This document shows, in pieces, positions 34,505-44,579 of a DNA stretch of 64,000 nt. The notes under the pieces were generated by a model that did not search any database, had not been told where the DNA came from, and saw only the letters and a list, made by a program, of their open reading frames with translations. The translations under genes and the position numbers were made by a program. Numbering within the stretch: position 1 is the first letter of the stretch; each line of letters starts with the position of its first letter. This stretch comes from Sphingomonas kyeonggiensis (GTDB taxonomy: Bacteria > Pseudomonadota > Alphaproteobacteria > Sphingomonadales > Sphingomonadaceae): positions 124,001 to 188,000 of the forward strand of contig NZ_JACHLN010000003.1 of NCBI RefSeq assembly GCF_014204495.1. Direction: 5' to 3'.

Positions 34505-34926
34505 GGCGTAGCGACATTCCATTCTCTTTTCCCCGGCCTTCGCCGGGGAACTGCCAGCCAACATCCCCAGCAACATTTTGTCTGATATCCGGCCATGGGG
34601 GTACTTTCCCCTACGGCCTGCATGCTTGCGTGTGCGGATCGCCGCGCGGGGATGCCCGCGCGCCGCGGATATATTCGCCCCGCGTCACAGCCACGTAATA
34701 TCTATTCCCCACCGGACCCCGCGAAAGAAAAGTTTCAGGTCGAGACGCGTCAGGGCCGTCGTCAGACCTGGAGAAGCGGAGAGGCAGGTGTGAAGGGGCC
34801 GACGGGTCCCTGAAACGCCGACAGATGAAGTTCGAACAACACCGCCATCCCGGTCTCTCGCAGGCCGGGAAACGCCGGCGTTCGCCCGCGCAACATGGCG
34901 GGATCCATATCCAGAGGGGGATAGAT
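34505..34926. other. Intergenic region with half REP, probable TonB-receptor leader
   Basis: The 422-bp region contains a half copy of repeat family A (34529-34551, TTCCCCGGCCTTCGCCGGGG). The rest carries no recognisable gene. The promoter of the downstream receptor must lie here, but I see no convincing -35/-10 pair. The sequence just before the receptor start has a strong GAGGGGG ribosome site. Confidence 0.5.
34529..34551. repeat. Half copy of REP family A
   Basis: Only one arm hairpin (CCCCGGCCTTCGCCGGGG) is present. It sits shortly after the ThuA-like gene and could act as a transcript-end hairpin. Confidence 0.7.
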
Positions 34927-37686
34927 ATGCTTATCAAGTCCAGTCATCGTACCCATGCCGCGCAGCTTCTGCTGGGCGCGGCGCTCGCGGCGCTCTGCGT
35001 TGCCCCCGCCGCCGCGCAGACCGCGCCGGCTTCGGCACCCGCCGCCCCGGTCGCCGAGGAAGACGGCGCGATCGTCGTCTCCGGCTATCGCCGCAGCCTC
35101 GAAGACGCGATCGACATGAAGCGCAACACGATCGGCTTCTCGGATTCGATCGTCGCCACCGACATCGCCGACTTCCCCGAGCAGAACCTGTCCGAAGCGC
35201 TGCAGCGCGTGCCCGGCGTGACCATCGAGCGCGAAAAGGGCCTGGGCACCCGCGTCAATGTGCGCGGCCTGCCGAGCGAGTTCACCTTCGTCTCGATCAA
35301 CAAGCTCGCCACCGCCTCGGGCTCGGGCGGCCGCGACGTCGAGTTCGACATCTTCGCTTCGGAACTGATCCAGTCGGTCACCGTGCAGAAGTCGCCGACC
35401 GCGGCGGACGAGGAAGGCGGCATCGCCGGCTCGGTCGCGATCCGCACCGCGCGCCCGTTCGACAATCCCGGCCTGCGCCTGGTCGGCAGCGCAGAGGGTG
35501 CCTACAATTCGATCTCCGAGAAGATCGACCCGAGCTTCTCGTTCCTCGCCAGCAACACTTTCGGCGATTTCGGCGCGCTGATCTCGGTCGCCAAGCAGCA
35601 GCGCACCAACCGCACCGATTCCAATTCGGGCATCAACTTCCGCCCGATCGCGCGCTGGACCGACCGTGCCGGCACCACCTATCGCAACCAGGCGATCGCG
35701 GTGCTGCAGCGCGATGCCGGCATCACCTTCACCGACGCGATGAAGAACAAGATCGTCTTCCTCGATAAGGTGGGCGACCGCGTCTACCAGAACGACCAGG
35801 ACCGGCTCGGCATCTCGGGCTCGCTCCAGTACAAGCCGCACAATAATTTCAGCCTCGCCTTCGACGCGTTCCTCGGCTCGTACGACACGACCGAGGATGA
35901 GTATGACGCGGCCGGCTATTCGGCTTCGAGCAACTCGACGCTGGAGACGATCCACGGCTTCGACGCGACGACGCTGTCGAGCGCGGGCATCGTGGTGCTG
36001 CGCGACGTTTCGTACACCAACACCCAGCATGAATTCCTGAGCAAGCAGTACACCACCGACACCGACTATCGCCAGTTCAGCGGCGAGATGAACTGGAAGA
36101 CCGGCCGGCTGACGATCAACGCGCTGGGCGGCTATTCGGGCGCCAAGCGGGTGCTGGACTATGCCAACCTCAAGCACGTCGCCTATGCGCCGTCGCGCAC
36201 CCGCTATACCGAGAATGGCGGCGAGACGATCCCGAGCGCCAACCCCAACACGATCGACATGTACAATGCGCCGAGCAAGTACCTGTTCGAGGCCTATGAG
36301 ACGACGCGCGAGCAGATCAACGACGACAAATATGCCGGCCAGGTCGACCTGGGCTATGATTTCGGCTCTTCGGTGTTCAAGCGCTTCACGCTCGGCGGCC
36401 GCTACACCAGCAAGACCAACGAGCGCCAATATGGCGAGGAGAAGATCCAGGGCCCGACGCGCGGCAGCACCGCCTATGTCAACGTCCGCAAGCTCGGCGA
36501 CAGCCCGCTCACCAACGTGACCGACATCGTCGGCGGCAAGGACTATCAGGCGCGCAACCTGAGCTGGTCGCAGATCTCGAACGACTATGCCCGCAGCTTC
36601 TTCCGCCCGGCCGGCTTCGTGACGCCGTTCCAGAACGCCAACTATTACAAGGTCAAGGAAGAGACGATCGCGGGCTATGCGATGCTCGACCTCGAGTTCG
36701 ACGTCTCGATCCCGGTCTTCGTCAACCTGGGCGGCCGCTATCTGCGCACCACGATCACCTCGGAAGGCTTCCACCAGATCCAGAACTCGAACGGCACCAC
36801 CGGGCTCACCGGCACGCCGATTTCGAGCACCGGCCGCTACGAGAAGTTCCTGCCCTCGTTCAACGCGCATGCCGAACTGACCGACACGCTCTACCTGCGC
36901 GCGGCTGCCTCCAAGACACTGATCCGCCCGGCGCTGACCGACCTGGCATACAAGCGCACGGCGAGCTTCAGCAGCTTCCGCTACACCGATGGCAATCCGG
37001 GGCTGAAGCCCACGCTGGCCGATCAGTGGGAAGTCGGCGTCGAGAAGTATCTCGGCAATGACGGCGGCATCCTGGCGGCGTCGTATTTCTGGAAGAAGAT
37101 CAAGGGCGTGGTGCAGAGCCGACTGACCGGCGAAGTGCCGAACGTGACCGTGTACAACGCCAATGGCTCGGTGAACGGCGTCTATGACTTCGACGTCTAC
37201 CAGCCGGTCAATGCCGAAGGTTCGTACAATGTCAGCGGCGTCGAGCTGAACGCGGTGATCCCGTTCGGGATGTTCGCCCGCTGGATGGACGGCTTCGGCA
37301 TCAACGCCAACGCCACCTTCCTGGACAGCTCGCTGACCGGCCAGTCCGACCTGGGCGTGCCGACCTCGCCGATCGGCCTGTCGGACAACACGTACAATGC
37401 GACGGTGTTCTACGATAAGGGCCCGATCTCGCTGCGCGTGTCGTACAACCGCAAGGGCGCCTATGTGGAGCGGATCGAGCGGAACATGTATCCGGTCTAT
37501 CGCGACGCCTATGGCCAGTTCGACTTCGCGGCGAGCTACCAGCTGATGCGCAACTTCCGCGTGGAGCTGCAGGGCATCAACGTGGGGAACGCCAAGACCA
37601 CGGGCTACACGATGGATCCGTCCTTCCCGACCACCTACGAATTCTCGGGAAGCCGCATCACGCTGGGCATTCGCGCCCAGTTCTGA
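34927..37686 (+). CDS. TonB-dependent receptor (carbohydrate-type, Caulobacter/Xanthomonas family)
   Basis: The 919-residue outer-membrane protein has a signal peptide (LLLGAALAALCVAPAAAQ), a TonB-box-like segment with IVVSGYRRSLEDAI, and a plug with ALQRVPGVTIEREKGLGTRVNVRGLPSEFT. The barrel ends in the required aromatic residue (GIRAQF). The plug start DSIVATDIADFPEQNLSEAL is the hallmark of the sugar-importing receptor group common in Caulobacter and sphingomonads. It probably carries oligosaccharides of the upstream locus into the periplasm. The ATG after GAGGGGGATAGAT is the start. A phosphatase gene follows on the same strand. Confidence 0.9.
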   Translation: MLIKSSHRTHAAQLLLGAALAALCVAPAAAQTAPASAPAAPVAEEDGAIVVSGYRRSLEDAIDMKRNTIGFSDSIVATDIADFPEQNLSEALQRVPGVTIEREKGLGTRVNVRGLPSEFTFVSINKLATASGSGGRDVEFDIFASELIQSVTVQKSPTAADEEGGIAGSVAIRTARPFDNPGLRLVGSAEGAYNSISEKIDPSFSFLASNTFGDFGALISVAKQQRTNRTDSNSGINFRPIARWTDRAGTTYRNQAIAVLQRDAGITFTDAMKNKIVFLDKVGDRVYQNDQDRLGISGSLQYKPHNNFSLAFDAFLGSYDTTEDEYDAAGYSASSNSTLETIHGFDATTLSSAGIVVLRDVSYTNTQHEFLSKQYTTDTDYRQFSGEMNWKTGRLTINALGGYSGAKRVLDYANLKHVAYAPSRTRYTENGGETIPSANPNTIDMYNAPSKYLFEAYETTREQINDDKYAGQVDLGYDFGSSVFKRFTLGGRYTSKTNERQYGEEKIQGPTRGSTAYVNVRKLGDSPLTNVTDIVGGKDYQARNLSWSQISNDYARSFFRPAGFVTPFQNANYYKVKEETIAGYAMLDLEFDVSIPVFVNLGGRYLRTTITSEGFHQIQNSNGTTGLTGTPISSTGRYEKFLPSFNAHAELTDTLYLRAAASKTLIRPALTDLAYKRTASFSSFRYTDGNPGLKPTLADQWEVGVEKYLGNDGGILAASYFWKKIKGVVQSRLTGEVPNVTVYNANGSVNGVYDFDVYQPVNAEGSYNVSGVELNAVIPFGMFARWMDGFGINANATFLDSSLTGQSDLGVPTSPIGLSDNTYNATVFYDKGPISLRVSYNRKGAYVERIERNMYPVYRDAYGQFDFAASYQLMRNFRVELQGINVGNAKTTGYTMDPSFPTTYEFSGSRITLGIRAQF

Positions 37687-37697
37687 CCCCTCTGACC

Positions 37698-37726
37698 GGG
37701 CCGGCATGTCCTGGGCATGCCGGCCC
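37698..37726 (+). other. Strong GC hairpin between receptor and phosphatase genes
   Basis: GGGCCGGCATG pairs perfectly with CATGCCGGCCC over 11 bp around a seven-base loop. There is no T tract. It lies 12 bases after the receptor stop and could reduce read-through or protect the upstream transcript. Confidence 0.6.
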
Positions 37727-37749
37727 GCCATCCGCTTCGGAGTATTGCC

Positions 37750-39156
37750 ATGATCTCGCGCATCGCCCTCGCCGCGCTTCTCGCGCTTTCCAGCCAGCCC
37801 GCGCTTGCGCAGGAAACCACGCCCGACCTGGCGCGCGCCGCGCGGGGAGACGCGCGCGAACCGGGCGGCGCGCGCCGCCTGCCGGGCGACATGCGCGCGC
37901 TCTACGAGAAGCTGAGCAGGGAGGGCGAAGTCCGCAACGTCATCCTGCTGATCGGCGACGGCATGGGCGATTCCGAGATCACCCTGGCGCGCAACTATGC
38001 CGAGGGCGCCGGCGGCTATTTCAAGGGCATCGACGCCCTGCCCTTCACCGGCCAGTACACGCATTATTCGCTCGATCGCGAGACCGGCAAGCCGAACTAC
38101 GTCACCGACAGCGCGGCATCGGCGACGGCATGGGCATCGGGCGTGAAGAGCTATAACGGCGCGATCGGCGTTGACGTGAACGGCAAGGCGCAGCGCACGC
38201 TGCTCGAATATGCCAAGGCCGCCGGCCTCGCCACCGGCGACGTCTCGACCGCCGAGATCCAGGACGCGACCCCGGGCGCGCAGATCGCCCATGTCGCCTT
38301 CCGCAGCTGCTATGCGCCGGCGGTGACGCTCAAGACCTGCCCGCAGAACGCGCTGGAGAATGGCGGCCTCGGCTCGATCACCGAGCAGCTGCTCGACGTC
38401 CGGGCCGACCTGGTGCTGGGCGGCGGCGCCAAGAGCTTCGCCGAGGCCGCGAGTGCCGGCAAGTGGAAGGGCAAGACGCTGGAGCAGCAGGCCCGGGCGC
38501 GCGGCTATCGGATCGTCCGCAACGCCGCCGAGCTCGACGCCGTCACCCGCGCCGACGACAAGCAGCCGCTGATCGGCCTGTTCGCCGAGGGCAACATGCC
38601 GGTGCGCTGGATCGGCCCCAAGGCGAGCTACCACGGCAATATCGACCAGCCGGCGATCACCTGCCAGCCCAATGCCGCGCGCGATGCCGGCATCCCGACG
38701 CTGGCAGGGATGACGCGCAAGGCGATCGCGCTGCTCCAGGGCAACCCCAAGGGCTTCTTCCTCCAGGTGGAAGGCGCCTCAATCGACAAGCAGGATCACG
38801 CCGCCAATCCGTGCGGGCAGATCGGCGAGACGGTCGACCTCGACGAAGCGGTGCAGGTCGCGCTCGAATTCGCCCGCAAGGACGGCCACACGCTGGTGAT
38901 CGTCACCGCGGACCATGCGCATACCAGCCAGATCGTCGGCAACGGCACCCGGGCACCGGGCCTGACCGCGGCGCTCAACACGCTCGAGGGCGGCGTGATG
39001 ACGGTCAGCTACGGGACCGCCGAGGAAGGCTCGCAGGGGCATACCGGCACCCAGCTGCGCATCGCGGCCTATGGCCCGCGCGCGGTGAACGTCAGCGGCC
39101 TGCTCGACCAGACCGACCTGCACTACATCATCCGGGACGCGCTCGGGCTGAAGTGA
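37750..39156 (+). CDS. phoA: Alkaline phosphatase, PhoA type
   Basis: The 468-residue exported enzyme has a signal peptide ending QPALAQE. The metal-binding Asp70 lies in [11 protein letters not shown], and the phosphorylated Ser121 in [13 protein letters not shown]. Late histidines are in [10 protein letters not shown] and GHTGTQLRI, as in the E. coli enzyme. It hydrolyses phosphomonoesters in the periplasm. It follows a TonB receptor and precedes a sigma/anti-sigma pair, so its control may be tied to those rather than only to PhoB; I found no clear Pho box. The ATG follows GGAG by about eight bases. Confidence 0.9.
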   Translation: MISRIALAALLALSSQPALAQETTPDLARAARGDAREPGGARRLPGDMRALYEKLSREGEVRNVILLIGDGMGDSEITLARNYAEGAGGYFKGIDALPFTGQYTHYSLDRETGKPNYVTDSAASATAWASGVKSYNGAIGVDVNGKAQRTLLEYAKAAGLATGDVSTAEIQDATPGAQIAHVAFRSCYAPAVTLKTCPQNALENGGLGSITEQLLDVRADLVLGGGAKSFAEAASAGKWKGKTLEQQARARGYRIVRNAAELDAVTRADDKQPLIGLFAEGNMPVRWIGPKASYHGNIDQPAITCQPNAARDAGIPTLAGMTRKAIALLQGNPKGFFLQVEGASIDKQDHAANPCGQIGETVDLDEAVQVALEFARKDGHTLVIVTADHAHTSQIVGNGTRAPGLTAALNTLEGGVMTVSYGTAEEGSQGHTGTQLRIAAYGPRAVNVSGLLDQTDLHYIIRDALGLK

Positions 39157-39208
39157 TCGGGCGCGACCGCATCCGACTTGTCACAATGGCGTGGCAGGGG
39201 GCGCCGAG

Positions 39209-39853
39209 ATGAGTGCTCCGTCCGACGATCGCAGCCTATGGCTCGCCACGCGCATCCTGCCGCATGAGCCGGCGCTGCGACGCTGGCTGCACGGACTGAG
39301 CGCGCTCGACGACGCGGATGTCGATGACCTGGTGCAGGAAACCTATGCGGTGCTGGCGACCCGCGCTTCGGTGGCGGAGATCGCCGATCCGCGCGCCTAT
39401 GCGTTCCAGGTCGCGCGCTCGCTGTTCCTCCAGGGGGTGCGGCGCGCCAAGATCGTGTCGATCCAGGCCGTCGCCGATCTGGCCGAGCTCGACACCGCCG
39501 ATGATGCGCCCTCGCCCTTCGATCAGGCCGCCGGGCGCGAGGATCTGCGCCGGCTCGCCGCCGCGATCGAGGCGATGCCGCCCCAGACGCGGCGCGCCTT
39601 CCAGCTGCGCCGGGTCGAGGGATTGTCGCAGCGCGAAGTCGCCGCCGCGACCCAGCTTTCCGAGAGCACGGTGGAAAAACATATCGGCCGCGGCATCAGA
39701 ATATTGATGGCGCAATTTGGACGTGGCGGAAAAGCAGGGCCCCGTGCATCTACATCCGGGGAAAGGGTGCCGGGCACGCCGGAGCCGAACGAAACCAACC
39801 AGAAGAACGCCACGCCGGATGCACGATCGCGAGACAGCCGAAACTATCGATGA
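39209..39853 (+). CDS. FecI-like ECF sigma factor
   Basis: The 214-residue protein has the two ECF sigma regions: LDDADVDDLVQETYAVLATR (region 2) and AIEAMPPQTRRAFQLRRVEGLSQREVA with STVEKHI (region 4). A polar tail of about 45 residues follows region 4, longer than usual. It lies directly before an anti-sigma/FecR gene and a receptor with a signalling domain, the standard cell-surface signalling order. It would transcribe the receptor when the ligand is bound. The ATG follows AGGGGGCGCCGAG. Confidence 0.9.
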   Translation: MSAPSDDRSLWLATRILPHEPALRRWLHGLSALDDADVDDLVQETYAVLATRASVAEIADPRAYAFQVARSLFLQGVRRAKIVSIQAVADLAELDTADDAPSPFDQAAGREDLRRLAAAIEAMPPQTRRAFQLRRVEGLSQREVAAATQLSESTVEKHIGRGIRILMAQFGRGGKAGPRASTSGERVPGTPEPNETNQKNATPDARSRDSRNYR

Positions 39854-40772
39854 TGCGGCGTCCGAATGGGCGGCGCGGATCGATCGTGGGCTGAGCGGAA
39901 CCGAGCAAGAGGCGCTCGACGCCTGGCTGGCGGTCGATACGCGGCGGATCGGCGCGCTGGCCCGGGCGCGGGCGCTATGGGTGCATGCCGAACGGGCCGC
40001 GCGCGTCGAGAGCGAGCCGCGCCAAGGACTGCTCAACCGGCGCCGGCTGCTCGCCGGAGGCGCAACGGCGCTCGCCGCGACGCTCGCCGGCGTGCTGGTC
40101 GTGCCGCGCCTGCTGGGCGACAACGGCGAACTCGCAAGCGCGATCGGCGAGACGCGGCGGGTGACGCTGGAGGACGGATCGGCGGTCACGCTGGGGCCGG
40201 GCACCCGGTTGCGGCGGAGCTTCGACACTGCCCGGCGGCTGATCGAGCTGGTCTCGGGCGAAGCCTTCTTCGAAGTCGCGCAGGATGCACGCAGACCCTT
40301 TGTCGTCATCGCCGGGCAAATGACGATGCGCGCGATCGAAAGCGCCTTCGGGGTGCGCGCGATCGAGGGCGTTCCGCTATCGGTGATCGTCTCCACCGGC
40401 AAGGTCAGCATCGGTGCCGGCGGCGCGGCGCGGGTGCTGGAGGCCAATATGCGGCTCGACGCCAGCGCGCCCGGCGCGGCGGCGCGGGTGACCCGGCTCG
40501 AGCCCGATGCTCTGCAACGCTCGCTGGCCTGGCGCGAGGGGATGCTGGCCTTCGAAGGCGACACGCTGGCCAGCGTGGCCAAACAGTTCGATCGCTATGG
40601 CGCGGCGCGGATCGTGATTGCCGACCCGGTACTGGCACGCGAGCCGATCACCGGCAGCTTCGCCGCCAATGATCCGCGCGGCTTTGCCCGGGCGATCGCC
40701 GCCAGCCTTGGCGCGCGCGTCGCGATCGAAGGCGACACGATCCGCCTGAGCCGGAAACCGGCGGCGAAATAA
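39819..40772 (+). CDS. FecR-like anti-sigma/sigma regulator
   Basis: The 317-residue protein has an N-terminal cytoplasmic DUF4880-like part (DDAASEWAARIDRGLSGTEQEALDAWLAVD). One membrane segment follows (LLAGGATALAATLAGVLVVP), then the periplasmic FecR domain (GETRRVTLEDGSAVTLGPGT, VSGEAFFEVAQDARRPFVV). It passes the ligand signal from the receptor to the sigma factor. The start overlaps the sigma gene by 35 bases. The C-terminal STN-like end (LASVAKQFDRYGAARIVIAD) is complete. Confidence 0.9.
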   Translation: MHDRETAETIDDAASEWAARIDRGLSGTEQEALDAWLAVDTRRIGALARARALWVHAERAARVESEPRQGLLNRRRLLAGGATALAATLAGVLVVPRLLGDNGELASAIGETRRVTLEDGSAVTLGPGTRLRRSFDTARRLIELVSGEAFFEVAQDARRPFVVIAGQMTMRAIESAFGVRAIEGVPLSVIVSTGKVSIGAGGAARVLEANMRLDASAPGAAARVTRLEPDALQRSLAWREGMLAFEGDTLASVAKQFDRYGAARIVIADPVLAREPITGSFAANDPRGFARAIAASLGARVAIEGDTIRLSRKPAAK

Positions 40773-40856
40773 TTTCCGCGTACCGGGTGGGGGAAGATCG
40801 CGCCCCGGCCATCTACCGGGTGACGCCGGCGTTCGCCGGCCAAGCGGGGATACTCA

Positions 40857-43800
40857 ATGCAGTCCAGGATGGTGTGTGGCACGGCGATTGCCGTGGTGAT
40901 GGCGTGCGTCTCGCAGCCGGCCCAGGCGCAGGTGCGCCAGTTCAACCTGCGCGAGCAGGCGGCGGTGAAGGGCATTCCGGAGTTCAGCCGCCAGGCCGGC
41001 ATCCAGGTCGTGGCGCCCGCCGGCCGGCTCGCCGGCAAGACGACCAAGGCGGTGAGCGGCCGCATGTCGATCGACGCCGCGCTCGAGCAGCTGCTGCGCG
41101 GCACCGGCCTGCGCGTCGTCGCGCGCAGCGGCTCGACGATCAGTCTCGGCCAGGGACCGGAGACTCCTCCCCGCCCCCAGGCCGAACCTGCTGTCGCCGA
41201 GGACGAGGGCCAGGAAATCACCGTCACCGGCTCGCGCATCGCCCAGCGCGTCCGCGACACCGCCACCCCGGTCGCGGTGGTGACCCAGGAGGACGTCCAG
41301 CTTTCCGGCACGATCAACGTCGAGGACCTGTTCAACGACATGCCGCAGTTCGTGCCCTCCACCAATGGCGGCGCGTACGGCAATGTCGTGCCCGGCGGCA
41401 CGGCGGATGCGAACCTGCGCGGCTTCGGCGCGACGCGGAACCTGGTGCTGGTCAATGGCCGCCGCTTCACCATCTCGGGGCCCGAGCAGGTCACCGATCT
41501 CAACACGATCCCGACCGCGCTGATCAAGCGCACCGAGATCGTCACCGGCGGCTCCTCGGCGGTCTATGGCTCGGATGCGATCACCGGCGTGATCAACTTC
41601 ATCCTGCGCGATGACTTCGAGGGGATCGAGCTGGGCAGCCAGCTCAACCTCGACAGCCCGACCGCGACGCCAACGTACAGCATCGACCTGACGCTGGGTA
41701 AGAATTTCGGCGGCGGGCGCGGCAACCTCACCGTGTCGGGCAATTATCTCGATCGCGGTGCGGTCACCCGGCGCCAGCGCGGTGACTTCGCCCCGCAATG
41801 GCTGGTCGATGGCTGCGTGACGCCCGAAAGCTATGACAAGCGCGGCGCAGGCAAGCCGATCACGGTGCCTTCGGGCTCGACCTGCCGCGCGGCGGGCGGC
41901 GTGCCCGGGCTGATCGCCAGCGGCAGCGGCGACATCCCCAATGGCCGCTTCACCGGCGTGCCGTTGGTCGGCTCCTCGACCTCGACCCCGGGGCTCGATG
42001 CGGCGCTGATCGCCGCCGGGCTGGGCGGGCTCGGCTCGCGCGGCTTCACCTTCAACGATGCCGGCACGGCCGCGCGTCCGGCACTTGATCCGGAGGACAA
42101 TTACAACCTCCAGCCGGACAATTACCTGATCGTCCCGCAGAAGCGCTGGATGGTGAACGCGTTCGGCCATTACGACTTCAGCGACGCGGCGACCGCCTAT
42201 GGCGAGTTCCACTACAGCCAGAACAAGGTCGATCAGCAGCTGGCGCCGGCGAGCATCAGCGGTACCTTCCTGTTCAACACCAACAACCTCTATCTCACCC
42301 CGACGATGCAGAATGTGCTGCGTCAGCTCGACCTGGCCGAGCGCACCTCAAGCGCCACCAACCGGCCCGGCGACGGCATCGTCGCGCTCACCGCGGCGCG
42401 GCGGCTGGTCGAGGTCGGCCAGCGCGTCAACCACAGCCAGCGCGACGTGGCGCGCGGCGTGTTCGGCCTGCGCGGCGCGATCGGCAGCGTTTCGAGCAGC
42501 TTCCTGAGCGACCTCAGCTACGACGTCTATTACAGCTATGCCGAGACCAGGCAGCGCGACAGCCAGGACGGCAATATCTCGCGCAGCCGCTACCAGGCCG
42601 GGCTGCTCTCGCAGAATGGCACGGCGCCGCTGATCAACATCTTCGGCCAGAACATGTCCCAAGCGGCAGTCGACTCGATCGTCGGCGACGCGACCAACCG
42701 CAGCGTCGCGAAGCAGCAGGTCGCGCAGGCGACGCTTTCGGGCACCTTGTTCAAGCTGCCGGCCGGCCCGGCGGGCTTCTCGCTGGGTGCGGAGTGGCGC
42801 AAGTCCTCGGCGCGCTACATGCCCGATACCTTCCTGTCCTCGGGCGACGCGGTCGGCTTTCCGGCCAGCCAGCCGACCAAGGGCAGCATCACCGCGCGCG
42901 AGATCTTCGGCGAGGTCAAGCTGCCGCTGCTCCACGACCTGCCGCTGATCCAGCGCCTCGCGGTGAATGGCGCGTTCCGCTACTCCGACTATGACCTGAA
43001 GGGTGTCGGCGGCGTCTGGACCTATCTGGGTGGCGTGGAGTGGCGCGTCGACGACAATATCGCGCTGCGCGGCCAGTATCAGCGCGCGGTGCGTGCGCCC
43101 AATGTCGGCGAGCTGTTCGGCGGCCTGCGCCAGAGCAGCGAAGCGGCGATCGACCCCTGCTCGAGCCGCCAGCCGACCGCGCAGCAGACCGCAGCGGTGC
43201 GCGATCTCTGCATCGCCACCGGCGTGCCGGCATCGATGGTTTTCACCGCGCCCGTGCAGCCGAACAACACCGTCACCGCCACCTATGGCGGCAACCCCAA
43301 TGTCGGTGAGGAGCGCTCGAACACCTATACGCTGGGTGCGGTGATCACCCCGCGCGCGATCCCGCGACTGGTGCTGAGCGTCGACTATTTCAACATCACG
43401 CTGGACGGCGCGATCGCGCCCTTGGGTGGCGGGCTGAACAACACGCTGAGCCTCTGCTACAACACCGTGCAGGACGCCACGAGCGCGTTCTGCCGCGCGA
43501 TCAGTCGCAATCCGGCGACCGGCGAGATCAGCGGGCAGTATACCGCGCAGATCCTCCAGGCGAACACCGGCTCGCTCAAGACCTCGGGCATCGACTTCGG
43601 TGCGCGCTATGCCTTCGACCTGGGCTTCGCGCTGCCGGGGCTGGGCGACGGGCGCAGCACGCTGGAGCTGGGCACCAACTGGACCTGGACGCGCGAATTC
43701 ACCTCGGTTCCGGTCGCGGCGCTGCCGGCGATCAAGAACGAGTGCGTCGGCGCGTTCGGCACCACCTGCGGCGAGCCGATCCCCGCGTTCCGCGGCGTTA

Positions 43801-44132
43801 CCCGCGTGACCTGGCGCAACGGCCCGCTCGACCTGAGCGTGCGCGGTCGCTTCATCGATGCGGTGACGATCGACACCTATCTGCTGCCCAAGCGCCGCGG
43901 CAGCGCGACCACGCCGGACATGGCGAACCTGGTCAATCCGCGGATCCGCCCGCAGCAATATTTCGACCTGTCCTTCGCCTACAAGATGGACAATGTCCGG
44001 CTGTTCGGCGGCATCAACAACCTGCTCGATCACAAGCCGCCGATCGTCAACAACCCGCGCGCCAACACCTATCCCACCACCTATGACGCGATGGGAATGG
44101 GCTTCTTCTTCGGTTCGACGATCAAGTTCTGA
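40857..44132 (+). CDS. TonB-dependent receptor with N-terminal STN signalling domain
   Basis: The 1091-residue protein has a signal peptide (AIAVVMACVSQPAQA), then a secretin/TonB short N-terminal domain at residues about 28-97 (FNLREQAAVKGIPEFSRQAG, VSGRMSIDAALEQLLRGTGL). Next come a TonB box (EITVTGSRI) and a plug with GGTADANLRGFGATRNLVLVNGRR and GGSSAVYGSDAITGVINF. The barrel ends FGSTIKF. The STN domain is the part that contacts FecR, so this receptor both imports and signals through the preceding sigma system. The plug belongs to the large sphingomonad receptor type with few known ligands. It starts seven bases after GCGGGGA. Confidence 0.9.
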   Translation: MQSRMVCGTAIAVVMACVSQPAQAQVRQFNLREQAAVKGIPEFSRQAGIQVVAPAGRLAGKTTKAVSGRMSIDAALEQLLRGTGLRVVARSGSTISLGQGPETPPRPQAEPAVAEDEGQEITVTGSRIAQRVRDTATPVAVVTQEDVQLSGTINVEDLFNDMPQFVPSTNGGAYGNVVPGGTADANLRGFGATRNLVLVNGRRFTISGPEQVTDLNTIPTALIKRTEIVTGGSSAVYGSDAITGVINFILRDDFEGIELGSQLNLDSPTATPTYSIDLTLGKNFGGGRGNLTVSGNYLDRGAVTRRQRGDFAPQWLVDGCVTPESYDKRGAGKPITVPSGSTCRAAGGVPGLIASGSGDIPNGRFTGVPLVGSSTSTPGLDAALIAAGLGGLGSRGFTFNDAGTAARPALDPEDNYNLQPDNYLIVPQKRWMVNAFGHYDFSDAATAYGEFHYSQNKVDQQLAPASISGTFLFNTNNLYLTPTMQNVLRQLDLAERTSSATNRPGDGIVALTAARRLVEVGQRVNHSQRDVARGVFGLRGAIGSVSSSFLSDLSYDVYYSYAETRQRDSQDGNISRSRYQAGLLSQNGTAPLINIFGQNMSQAAVDSIVGDATNRSVAKQQVAQATLSGTLFKLPAGPAGFSLGAEWRKSSARYMPDTFLSSGDAVGFPASQPTKGSITAREIFGEVKLPLLHDLPLIQRLAVNGAFRYSDYDLKGVGGVWTYLGGVEWRVDDNIALRGQYQRAVRAPNVGELFGGLRQSSEAAIDPCSSRQPTAQQTAAVRDLCIATGVPASMVFTAPVQPNNTVTATYGGNPNVGEERSNTYTLGAVITPRAIPRLVLSVDYFNITLDGAIAPLGGGLNNTLSLCYNTVQDATSAFCRAISRNPATGEISGQYTAQILQANTGSLKTSGIDFGARYAFDLGFALPGLGDGRSTLELGTNWTWTREFTSVPVAALPAIKNECVGAFGTTCGEPIPAFRGVTRVTWRNGPLDLSVRGRFIDAVTIDTYLLPKRRGSATTPDMANLVNPRIRPQQYFDLSFAYKMDNVRLFGGINNLLDHKPPIVNNPRANTYPTTYDAMGMGFFFGSTIKF

Positions 44133-44138
44133 AGGAGG

Positions 44139-44166
44139 ATGGCCGGGCGGTTCCCTCACCACCCGG
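44139..44166. terminator. Hairpin between convergent genes
   Basis: GGCCGGGCGG pairs with CCACCCGGCC (one mismatch) around an eight-base loop just after the receptor stop. There is no T run, so it is a weak intrinsic terminator or a transcript-end structure. Confidence 0.45.
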
Positions 44167-44187
44167 CCACACCCCATTCCTGCAATT

Positions 44188-44205
44188 CTGACGCGATCGC
44201 GTCAG
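44188..44205. repeat. Perfect 18-bp palindrome overlapping the ydbL stop codon
   Basis: CTGACGCGATCGCGTCAG is its own reverse complement. Its right end contains the ydbL stop codon. It may be a simple terminator stem or a protein-binding site. Confidence 0.5.
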
Positions 44206-44579
44206 AGGCAGCGGGGATCGCGCACCGGGGCGTCGTTGCCACGGGTCAGCCAGCGGCCATCGGGCGCCCGGTATTTCTCGCCCGGCACGGTGCGCAGGAT
44301 CAGGTTGCAGCCGGTGACGAAGGCCATCTGCTCCACGGTGGAGCTCGCGGCGGCCTGCTTGGTGTACTGGCTCTTCCGCTGGATGTTGATGTTGTTCACG
44401 ATCGCCTGAAGCGCGGGCGTGGCTGCGCCGACGATGCCGATATAGCCGTCGGGCTGCTCGCCCACGAGCCCGTCCTCGCGCGCGGCCTGATAGGCCGGGT
44501 CGCGCTGGGCAAAGGCAGGAGCGATCAGGCTGGCTGTGAGCGCCGCCGACAGGCCGAGGGTAGAGAGCATGTTGCGCAT
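44202..44579 (-). CDS. ydbL: YdbL family protein (DUF1318)
   Basis: The 125-residue exported protein has a signal peptide ending IAPAFAQ and the DUF1318 pattern: REDGLVGEQPDGYIGIVG, a helical NNINIQRKSQYTKQA region and GEKYRAPDGRWLTR near the end. YdbL is the small periplasmic partner of YdbH and YnbE, which form an inner-to-outer-membrane bridge for lipid transport in Gram-negative bacteria. The start ATG overlaps the ynbE stop by one base. An extra cysteine-containing tail (DPRCL) follows the conserved part. Confidence 0.85.
   Translation of the reverse strand: MRNMLSTLGLSAALTASLIAPAFAQRDPAYQAAREDGLVGEQPDGYIGIVGAATPALQAIVNNINIQRKSQYTKQAAASSTVEQMAFVTGCNLILRTVPGEKYRAPDGRWLTRGNDAPVRDPRCL

Noticed and set aside
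34762..38634. A 1290-codon minus-strand frame opposite the TonB receptor and phoA
   Set aside because: Its composition is that of an antisense shadow; the plus-strand genes have full domains and ribosome sites.
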